Assembly: GCA_934636425.1 (NCBI GenBank) | Contig: CAKUAV010000086.1 | Coordinates: forward strand, 1 to 13,019 | Source of the DNA: an uncultured Clostridia bacterium | Lineage (GTDB): Bacteria; Bacillota; Clostridia; Christensenellales; Aristaeellaceae | Direction of reading: 5' to 3' | Length of the DNA stretch: 13,019 nt | In this document: positions 6,587 through 13,019 of the stretch, in pieces | Layout: the number at the start of each line of letters is the position of its first letter | Position numbering within the stretch: the stretch's first letter is position 1 | Position numbers and translations under genes: made by a program | The notes under the pieces: model-generated | The model's input: the letters and a program-made list of their open reading frames with translations, nothing else | Databases searched by the model: none | Told to the model about the DNA's origin: nothing

Positions 6587-7483
6587 ATGAGAAAGACAAG
6601 AGCCGACAGGGCGTTTGACGCCTTCAATATCACCGTGATGACGCTGCTTCTTCTTATTATGCTCTATCCGCTTTACTACATTGTGATCGCCTCCGTATCA
6701 GAGCCCTACGACGTGGCGATGGGAAAGGTCTTTATAAAGCCGTCCGGATTTACGCTGGAGGCGTATAAGAACGTCTTCGAAAATCGAAAGATCTGGATCG
6801 GCTATCGCAACACAGTGCTTTATACTCTCTTCGGCACGCTGCTCAATCTGGCGCTGACCATTCCGACGGCGTATGTGCTCAGCAAAAGGCAGCTGATGGG
6901 GCGCGCGTTCTTTTCGTGGTATTTTCTGATTCCGATGTATTTCGGCGGCGGCCTGATTCCAACATATCTGCTGGTCAAAAGCCTGCGCCTGATCAATACG
7001 CCGGTTGTCATCGTGATCATGGGCGGCCTGAGTATCTACAATATGGTCGTGACGCGCACATATTTTAGCAATTCCATTCCGGAAGAGCTGTACGAAAGCG
7101 CGCGCATCGACGGCGGCAATGAGTTTGTGGGCTTTTTCCGGATAGCGCTGCCGCTCTCTGCGCCGATCATCGCCGTGATGACGCTCTATTACGGCGTGGC
7201 GCGCTGGAACGACTACTATACGGCGCTGATCTATATCAGCAAGTCCAGATATCAGCCGCTGCAGATGGTGCTCAGGAGCATACTGATCATGAACGAATCG
7301 GCGCTGGTGGACGCGGGCAATCTGAGCGGAGAGGAAATGGAGCTGATGGCGCGGCGCGCCTACATGGCGGAGGCCATGAAATATTCGATCATATTCATAG
7401 CCTCCGCGCCGCTGCTGGCCGCCTATCCGTTTGTGCAGAAGTATTTTGTGCGGGGCATTATGATCGGATCGCTCAAGGGATGA
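6587..7483 (+). CDS. LplC/YtcP-type carbohydrate ABC transporter permease
   Basis: This 298-residue protein is the second permease of the importer. It has an N-terminal membrane segment (about 14-36), the family block LYYIVIASVSEP (29-40), an FIPMYF-like segment in the middle (LIPMYFGGGLIPTYLLV near 114-130), and the EAA loop ESARIDGGNEF (170-180) followed by ALPLSAPI. The C-terminal end YPFVQKYFVRGIMIGSLKG (280-298) is the usual end of LplC/YtcP proteins, so the gene is full length. GAGGAGGG precedes the ATG in a 12-base gap after the first permease, which implies translational coupling. No ATP-binding subunit is encoded here; such importers generally share an MsmK-like ATPase from another locus. 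Confidence 0.92.
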   Translation: MRKTRADRAFDAFNITVMTLLLLIMLYPLYYIVIASVSEPYDVAMGKVFIKPSGFTLEAYKNVFENRKIWIGYRNTVLYTLFGTLLNLALTIPTAYVLSKRQLMGRAFFSWYFLIPMYFGGGLIPTYLLVKSLRLINTPVVIVIMGGLSIYNMVVTRTYFSNSIPEELYESARIDGGNEFVGFFRIALPLSAPIIAVMTLYYGVARWNDYYTALIYISKSRYQPLQMVLRSILIMNESALVDAGNLSGEEMELMARRAYMAEAMKYSIIFIASAPLLAAYPFVQKYFVRGIMIGSLKG

Positions 7484-7563
7484 GCGCGCATTGTGAATGG
7501 ATTGCGCGGGGCCGCCTCCGTCGGCGAACGCGTCCAAATAATCAAATACAGGAGGAGACAACC

Positions 7564-9258
7564 ATGAAGAAAATCCTGACGATCCTGCTGGCGCTGGCCA
7601 TGCTGGCGAGCGGCGTCGCCGCTGCGGAGGGCGCGTCCAATGAGGTTGACTTCGCGGCCTGGGGCGTTACGCTGCCCATCGTCGATCAGGGCGAGAAGGT
7701 CACGCTGAGGATTGCCGTTCCGCAGAGCGCGGAGAACTACGATGCGGACAAGGTCTGGTTCTGGAAATGGGCGAGCGGGGCCATGAACATCAGCTTCGAC
7801 GTCGAGCAGATTCCCAGTGAATCGGTCGAGCAGCGCAAGAACCTGATGTTTGCCTCCGGAGATCTGCCGGACATCATCTACGGCGTGGGCTTTTCTACGG
7901 CTGATCTGGTGAAATACGGCCAGTATGAAAAGCAGCTGCTGCCTGTCAATCGGTATCTGAATGAAGAGGTCATGCCTCATCTGACCAGATGGTCGAGCCT
8001 TACGTCGTTTGAGCTGTGCGTGGCGCCCGACGGCAACCAGTACGTGCTGCCGTATATCGACCGCGTTGTGCTCAACGACGGAAACGGCCATCCGCTGTAC
8101 ATCAATAAGGAGCTGACCGCGGCGGTCGGCAAGCAGATGCCCACCACCGTAGAAGAGCTGACCGAGCTGCTGCGCGCCTTCAAGGCAGCCTATCCGGACA
8201 TGATTCCGATGGGCGGCTCTGCGCTCAGCGTCAACTATATCATGGTTCATCTGATGAACGCCTACGGACTGGGTGTTTCCAGCGACAACCCCTATGGCGT
8301 CAGCCCCGCGATGCGCAGGAGCGCAGACATTGTGGTTCCCTGCGCGACGCCCGAATATAAGGAATATCTGACCACGATGAACACATGGTTCAGGGAAGGC
8401 CTGATTTCGCAGGATTTCTTTACGATGGACCGCGCCACCGACATGGCGCAGGCGGCCGAGGGAAAATATGCGGCATGGTGCTATCCCTACGATCAGGTCA
8501 CTCAGGATCCCGAGATCGTCCATCGGTATCAGGGCGTCATCAATCTGCTGAGCGCGACGAACGACGTGATTTCCGTGCCCGCGCCGGTCAGAACCCGTCC
8601 GGGCAACGCTGTAATCGCCGCGAATACCGAGCATCCCGAGACTTGCGCAAAGTTCCTGGACTTCTTCTATTCGCCCGTGGGCATGGTGTACGGCTGGTAT
8701 GGTCCGATGGCCGGCAGCAAGGACACGCTGGGCATGGTCGAGGGCTGGTATGTGGATCCCGAAACCATGGCCGTCAACTACAAGGACGTTGAAAACGGCG
8801 CGTTCACATCCTCCTATACCTATGCGATCGGCGTCATTGCGCCCTGCTCCGGCGCCCGCCTGAACAACTGCGGCGATTACAATCTGGATCTGAGCAAATA
8901 CGGCAGCCATGCGGCCATACAGCTGCCGATGGCCGGCTATGATCCCGTTCCGCTGGCCAAGAACCCCGATTTGCTGAACGACTATCCGCTGTGGACGATC
9001 TACAGCACCACTGAGTTCAGGTATGCCGAAAAGAGCTTCTATGCCAGCTATACCTACATGGACGAGGAAACCAGCATTGCGGTCAGCGATCTGAAGACGG
9101 TCATTCAGAATTATGTGGAGACGGAGACGGCGCGGTTCGTGACCGGCGCGCGCTCTCTGGATGAGTTTGATTCCTATCTGGCCGAGCTGGAAAAGATGAA
9201 CGTAGACGAATATCTGGGCTATTACACGGCGCTTGCCGAGAAACAGACGGCGCAATGA
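7564..9258 (+). CDS. Large extracellular solute-binding protein (LplA/AlgQ-like)
   Basis: This 564-residue protein should bind the imported oligosaccharide outside the membrane and pass it to the two permeases. Residues 1-21 are a signal peptide (KK, a hydrophobic core, then SGVAAA before EG). There is no cysteine in or near it, so the usual lipobox is absent. Family features include FASGDLPDIIYG (96-107), MPTTVEELTELLRAFK (192-207) and a C-terminal segment with FVTGARSLDEFDSYLAELEK (525-544). Length and pattern match the 500-560-residue LplA/AlgQ class. Where AlgQ-type proteins carry an EF-hand-like calcium loop before IPM, this one has only AAYPDMIPM (208-216). The frame is open from 7480, but the ATG at 7564 has GGAGGA 7 bases upstream and begins the signal peptide. 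An 80-base gap separates it from the permease gene. Confidence 0.92.
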   Translation: MKKILTILLALAMLASGVAAAEGASNEVDFAAWGVTLPIVDQGEKVTLRIAVPQSAENYDADKVWFWKWASGAMNISFDVEQIPSESVEQRKNLMFASGDLPDIIYGVGFSTADLVKYGQYEKQLLPVNRYLNEEVMPHLTRWSSLTSFELCVAPDGNQYVLPYIDRVVLNDGNGHPLYINKELTAAVGKQMPTTVEELTELLRAFKAAYPDMIPMGGSALSVNYIMVHLMNAYGLGVSSDNPYGVSPAMRRSADIVVPCATPEYKEYLTTMNTWFREGLISQDFFTMDRATDMAQAAEGKYAAWCYPYDQVTQDPEIVHRYQGVINLLSATNDVISVPAPVRTRPGNAVIAANTEHPETCAKFLDFFYSPVGMVYGWYGPMAGSKDTLGMVEGWYVDPETMAVNYKDVENGAFTSSYTYAIGVIAPCSGARLNNCGDYNLDLSKYGSHAAIQLPMAGYDPVPLAKNPDLLNDYPLWTIYSTTEFRYAEKSFYASYTYMDEETSIAVSDLKTVIQNYVETETARFVTGARSLDEFDSYLAELEKMNVDEYLGYYTALAEKQTAQ

Positions 9259-9296
9259 GGATCGTGCGGTTCTGAATACGGCATGAGTTCACAGGT

Positions 9297-9335
9297 CCGG
9301 CAGCTCCCGCCGACGGAGGCAGAGGGAGCTGCCGG
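9297..9335 (+). other. Intercistronic hairpin without a U-tract
   Basis: CCGGCAGCTCCC (9297-9308) pairs perfectly with GGGAGCTGCCGG (9324-9335) around a 15-base loop; two more pairs are possible outside, one of them G-U. The bases that follow (GCATTGCGCG) are not a U-tract, so it is not a canonical terminator. It sits between the binding-protein gene and the phosphodiesterase gene. Such a stem would protect the 3' end of the upstream message from exonucleases and let the binding protein be made in excess. Confidence 0.75.
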
Positions 9336-9378
9336 GCATTGCGCGCTGTTCAGAGAAAAAGACGCGGGAGGATGCGGT

Positions 9379-10938
9379 ATGGAAACACGGAGATTGTGCC
9401 GGCGCGTCGTTCTTTTTGGAATCGATGGCGGCGGTGTATTCATTGAGAGGGCTCATACGCCGAACATAGACGCGATCGCCGCACGGGGCGTGGTCTGCCA
9501 TCGGGCGCTGACGGAGATTCCGTCGATCAGCGCCGAGTGCTGGGGCAGCATGCTGCACGGCGTGGGCTGTCAGACGCACGGATTGACCAACTGGCTGGTC
9601 AGCCACAATCCCTATCCGGAGGATTCGCCCTGGCCGTCTGTATTTCGGGCGATTCATGAAGCGAGTCCGGAGGCAGGGCTGGCTTCTTTCTGCGAATGGG
9701 CGGCGATCAACACGGGCATTATCGAGGAGGGCTGCGGCGTTCATAAAGTCAGCGGCTCGGCGGACGACTTGACGGAGCGCGCCGTTCGGTATATCATGGA
9801 GCAGGAGTTCCGGATGATCTTCTTTCAGTTTGACGCGGCGGACGGCGTCGGACATCGCTGCGGCTACGGGACGCCTGCGCAGCTGGACGCCATTGCGCGG
9901 ATAGACGCGCTCATCGGCCGGATGACCGGCGCGCTGAAGGCGAAGGGAGTGCTTGAAGAGACGCTGGTGATGGTCACAGCCGATCATGGCGGGACGCACG
10001 CGCGATTCAACCCGGACATGGGCGGAAATCACGGAGGCGATTCAGACGAGGAAAAATACGTGTACTTTGCGGCGGCGGGCGGCGGCGTCTGTCGGGGCGA
10101 AATAGTGGACATGATGACGCGGGACATTGCGCCGATTGCAGCGCGCGCGCTGGGACTCGAGCCGCCCGGATGCTGGACGGGACGCGTTCCGCGCGGGATT
10201 TTCCCGGATTATTGGGATAAAGAGCCGAGACCGATCGAGACAGGCGCGCCGGGAGAGACGATCTGGCGCGCGGAGGACGGCGGCTTTCTCGCGGCGTTTT
10301 CAGCGCTTCGGCCGCTAATCTATCGATCGTTTGAGGAAGAAGAAGGCGCGGCGGAGGGAACGCGCGTATTTGGAAAGCTGTATCGCGTCCGAGGCGTGCG
10401 CGGCGCGGGCATGCGCTTTGAGGACGGCTGTATATCGATGAAAGCGCCCGCGCTCAGCGGCGGCTTTTCCATGCTATTTTGGATAAAGCCGCTCACCGAC
10501 GCGGGTATGCGCGCATTCATTGCGGACATTGAGGATTCGGACGGACGGAGCGTCATGACGCTGGGACTGTCGCCCTATGGAAACTGTCCGCAGTATCTGA
10601 CGCTGACGCTTGCGCCGCAGGATCGGCGCGGCATGAACAATCTGATTCTCATTCAGCGCCCCCGGACGATGACGCGGCGCTGGACGCATATATGTGTGAG
10701 CGTCGACGTCATGCGCGCTCAGGTGGACGTTGCGTTCAACTTTGGCGAGCACAGGCAGACAATCAGCGTGCCCGAGGCCTGCGGCTGGGCGAGCGGAGAG
10801 GGGACAATCACGCTCGGCGGCATTCATGGCGGCGCGCGCGGGGATGGGCTTGCCGCCGTGCTGGACGATTTCTGTCTGTGCGGCGCGCGGCTCGACAGGG
10901 CGCGGCTGAATGCGCTCAGAGACTACTACGGGGCGTGA
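9379..10938 (+). CDS. Alkaline-phosphatase-superfamily phosphodiesterase with LamG-like C-terminus
   Basis: This 519-residue protein has no signal peptide. Residues about 8-275 carry the two-metal site of the type I phosphodiesterase/phosphatase/sulfatase superfamily: D16 in FGIDGGG, a probable Ser nucleophile S51 in IPSISAECWGSMLHG, D155 and H159 in DGVGHRCGYG, D202-H203 in VTADHGG, and H218 in GGNHGGDSDEE. The last block resembles phosphopentomutase/phosphoglycerate-mutase-like members. Residues about 330-515 look like a concanavalin/LamG-type beta-sandwich (GGFSMLFWIKPL at 361-372, WTHICVSVD at 435-443, LDDFCLCGARL at 495-505). The frame opens at 9283, but the ATG at 9379 is preferred because GGGAGG lies 7 bases upstream and the earlier part contains the hairpin. 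It is in the importer operon and likely removes a phosphate-linked or sulfate-linked group from imported substrate. The bond cleaved is not determined. Confidence 0.83.
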   Translation: METRRLCRRVVLFGIDGGGVFIERAHTPNIDAIAARGVVCHRALTEIPSISAECWGSMLHGVGCQTHGLTNWLVSHNPYPEDSPWPSVFRAIHEASPEAGLASFCEWAAINTGIIEEGCGVHKVSGSADDLTERAVRYIMEQEFRMIFFQFDAADGVGHRCGYGTPAQLDAIARIDALIGRMTGALKAKGVLEETLVMVTADHGGTHARFNPDMGGNHGGDSDEEKYVYFAAAGGGVCRGEIVDMMTRDIAPIAARALGLEPPGCWTGRVPRGIFPDYWDKEPRPIETGAPGETIWRAEDGGFLAAFSALRPLIYRSFEEEEGAAEGTRVFGKLYRVRGVRGAGMRFEDGCISMKAPALSGGFSMLFWIKPLTDAGMRAFIADIEDSDGRSVMTLGLSPYGNCPQYLTLTLAPQDRRGMNNLILIQRPRTMTRRWTHICVSVDVMRAQVDVAFNFGEHRQTISVPEACGWASGEGTITLGGIHGGARGDGLAAVLDDFCLCGARLDRARLNALRDYYGA

Positions 10939-10983
10939 CGGATCGGCTCATTAGGCGGGCAGAGACGATAAGGAGACTGTTTG

Positions 10984-13019
10984 ATGAATATGCTGAAGGC
11001 GCTGCTGCACAATAAGAGCGTGCTGAAAAAATATATTGTGTCCTATATGATGTTTGCGGCGCTCATCTGCTCTGTGACGGGCGTCGCCATATTCAGCGTG
11101 TCGGCGCATGAGCTCAATCAGATGGCCGCGGAAGAAACTGGAAAGCGGCTTCAGGCAATCGCAGACAACATTGACGCGCAGATGGACGTCATGCAGGAAA
11201 TAGCGCATGAAATTGCCAGCCTTCCGGAATACAAGCTGTCGTATATCGAGAAGCACAAATTCCGCGAGGTGGAGATGCTGGACGGCCTTAAGAAATACAT
11301 CAGCTATACGCCGCTGATCAGCCGATTTTTTCTGCTGTACAGGGGGCGGGAGTCTGCCTATCTTCTGCCGGACAAGGCGACCAGCCGCTTTTCGGCCATG
11401 GCGGCGGCTTATCTGGGATGCGGCACGCGGCAGGAGGCCGAAGCGCTTTATGAGGAAATTCTGTCGCTGCGGGAACGGGCGGTGATTCGCCTTGGGAACG
11501 ACAATCTGCTCTTCTGCTACCCGATCAGCTACAACTATATGTCCGATGCGACGGCGTTTGTGAGCTTCATTGCCGACAAAAACATGCTGGGTCGGCAGAT
11601 CCGACTGATTGGCGGTGGCTTTGAGGGCGAGATTCGCCTGCTGTGGCGGGAAAAGTGCGTCTATGGACAAATTGACGATGAAAGGGCGCGGAGCGTCTGC
11701 GCCGGGCAATCGGGCGTCAGCGTCGAGCTGGTCAGCGGCGCGGGCTCGCCGTACAGCGGCTTGATTGCCTACGCCAGCATTTTCTGGTGCGTGATGATCG
11801 CCGCATTTGCGATGGCGTGCGCGTTGGCGATCATGGCGGCGAAGCGCGCGTATCGGCCAATTCGAGAGCTTGTGGACGGCTTTGCCGGCAAGATGCCGCC
11901 CGGCGAGGATGAATTCAACGCCATTTTGCGCCTTTTGAAGCAGAGCCTGGAAGACAACAGAATCACGCAGGAGCAGCTTCAGGAGCGCATGGCGTGGCTG
12001 GAACAGCAGCGCCGTCAGAACGAGGAATCCATGACGATGCTGGCGCTGACGGGCAATCTGCACTTTACGCCGCAGATGTCGGCTGGGGAAGAGCACCTCT
12101 TCGAGGAAGGGCGGCGCTTTGCCGTCATCTGCGTCGCCTTTCAGGAAAAGCGGCCTGTGGGGGCGTTGTTCGAGCAGATTGCCGAGCTGGGCGATCGGGA
12201 TGTTCGGCTGTGCGCCGTGCATCTTCCATATGAAGCGCTGATTGCTGTGCTGGTTTCATTCGGCGGCGCGCGCGATATGCGCTCTGTCGCCGAGCTGCTC
12301 GGGGAGCTGTTCGACGCTCTCGAGATCAGGGCGACGCTGAGCGTGGGAACCATAACGGACACGCCCAATCACATCCCGGACTCCTTTGCGGCGGCGCTGG
12401 CAGGCCTGCGGGCGGAGACGCGCGGCGCGGGCGGCGCGCGGCGGGAGTGGTATGACGAGGCGATTCTCAATCAACTGCTGTTCCAAATCAAAGAGGGGCA
12501 GAACGAGCTGGCGCATGAGTCGCTGGCGCTCTGCTTCGATCAGATCGAAGAGGCGAACGCGTCGGTGCTGATTCGCAGCTGCGCTTACAGCGACGTCATA
12601 AACGCCGTCATTCGCTTCGCGGCCAAAAACGGAATTCGCATGCCGGAGGACAGCCTGAGCATCGTGCTGCTCTACAATCAGCCGGGGAGGATCAGAGAGC
12701 GGTCGTTTGCGCTGCTGGATCGGCTGTGCGCCGATTTCCAGAGCCGGAAGGACGACCGCGACGACGATTGCAGGGCGCAGCTTTTGGCGCATATACAGGC
12801 GCATTTTCAGGAATACGGGCTGTGCCTGGCCGAGCTTGAGGAGACGTTCGGCCTGTCTGTGCGCCGGATTGAACAGATCGTGCGCGCGGAGACGGGCATG
12901 ACATTCAAGGAATACCTGACAAAGCTCAGAATAGACGAGGCGAAGCGGCTGCTGGGCGCGGGCATGAGCGTCAACGACACCAGCCAGGCGGTCTGTTATA
13001 TGAGTGTGTCGTTTTTTAT
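10984..13019 (+). CDS. Membrane-anchored AraC-family regulator (3'-truncated by window end)
   Basis: 678 codons are visible without a stop; about 25-35 more are expected. TM1 is at about 17-41 and TM2 at about 259-286, enclosing a roughly 217-residue extracellular sensor of probable Cache-like type. A coiled-coil-like linker (about 316-352) leads to a degenerate GGDEF-like domain (about 377-475, with TLSVGTI at 451-457), as in YesN-type regulators. The AraC DNA-binding domain starts near 598: the first helix-turn-helix is LAELEETFGLSVRRIEQIV (615-633), followed by TGMTFKEYLTKLRIDEAKRL (637-656). The start of the second is SVNDTSQAVCYMSVSFF (662-678). AAGGAGA lies 7 bases before the ATG at 10984. 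It follows the phosphodiesterase gene by 45 bases and probably senses the substrate or a breakdown product outside the cell and activates the importer promoter directly, without a separate kinase. The ligand is unknown. Confidence 0.9.
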   Translation, partial: MNMLKALLHNKSVLKKYIVSYMMFAALICSVTGVAIFSVSAHELNQMAAEETGKRLQAIADNIDAQMDVMQEIAHEIASLPEYKLSYIEKHKFREVEMLDGLKKYISYTPLISRFFLLYRGRESAYLLPDKATSRFSAMAAAYLGCGTRQEAEALYEEILSLRERAVIRLGNDNLLFCYPISYNYMSDATAFVSFIADKNMLGRQIRLIGGGFEGEIRLLWREKCVYGQIDDERARSVCAGQSGVSVELVSGAGSPYSGLIAYASIFWCVMIAAFAMACALAIMAAKRAYRPIRELVDGFAGKMPPGEDEFNAILRLLKQSLEDNRITQEQLQERMAWLEQQRRQNEESMTMLALTGNLHFTPQMSAGEEHLFEEGRRFAVICVAFQEKRPVGALFEQIAELGDRDVRLCAVHLPYEALIAVLVSFGGARDMRSVAELLGELFDALEIRATLSVGTITDTPNHIPDSFAAALAGLRAETRGAGGARREWYDEAILNQLLFQIKEGQNELAHESLALCFDQIEEANASVLIRSCAYSDVINAVIRFAAKNGIRMPEDSLSIVLLYNQPGRIRERSFALLDRLCADFQSRKDDRDDDCRAQLLAHIQAHFQEYGLCLAELEETFGLSVRRIEQIVRAETGMTFKEYLTKLRIDEAKRLLGAGMSVNDTSQAVCYMSVSFF

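Noticed and set aside
7485..7508. CGCGCA/TGCGCG stem between the second permease and binding-protein genes
   Set aside because: Only 6 bp with a 12-base loop in GC-rich DNA; too weak to list as a feature.
7423..9255. 610-codon minus-strand frame opposite the binding protein
   Set aside because: His/Arg/Gln-rich composition typical of antisense translation; the plus strand encodes a clear signal peptide and family features.
10951..12222. 423-codon minus-strand frame opposite the regulator
   Set aside because: The plus strand is open to the window end with membrane segments and an AraC domain; the minus frame shows no known pattern.
1..13019. CRISPR arrays, rRNA, origins or attachment sites
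   Set aside because: No regularly spaced repeats, conserved RNA segments, DnaA-box clusters or duplicated flanks were seen on either strand.

Overview
The window is GC-rich, has strong Shine-Dalgarno sites and runs of Leu-CTG codons. It carries a carbohydrate ABC importer of the LplB/YtcP type and a membrane-anchored AraC-type regulator, both typical of Bacillota. The best guess is a gut-type Clostridia lineage, possibly near Christensenellales. That assignment is inferred from gene style; no ribosomal or other marker gene is present.

Layout. Positions 1-330 hold a decayed N-terminal fragment of an IS1182-like transposase behind an extended -10 promoter. Positions 403-831 (minus) encode a stand-alone DUF1810 protein with its own promoter, an operator-like dyad and a terminator. 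Positions 987-5377 (minus) form a two-gene operon. The promoter-proximal gene encodes a 522-residue glycoside-hydrolase-like barrel protein. The second encodes a 933-residue relative in which the same barrel plus beta-sandwich unit is followed by a transglutaminase-like Cys-His-Asp domain and an Ig-like tail. A 258-bp divergent control region (5378-5635) contains promoters facing both ways, a dyad and spaced direct repeats. Positions 5636-13019 (plus) form a second operon: two permeases, a large solute-binding protein, an alkaline-phosphatase-superfamily phosphodiesterase with a LamG-like C-terminus, and a two-TM sensor fused to an AraC DNA-binding domain that runs off the window end.

How the genes may work together. 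The solute-binding protein and the two permeases should import an oligosaccharide or glycoconjugate, using an ATPase encoded elsewhere. The three putative enzymes (two barrel proteins and the phosphodiesterase) have no signal peptides, so they should act in the cytoplasm on the imported material. The mix of glycan-type barrel, papain-like/transglutaminase-like and phosphodiesterase-like chemistry suggests a composite substrate carrying sugar, amide or peptide, and phosphoester or sulfoester bonds. The regulator probably senses an extracellular ligand and controls the divergent promoters. The substrate cannot be read from the sequence. The combination, and especially the barrel-transglutaminase fusion, is the most novel-looking part of the window.
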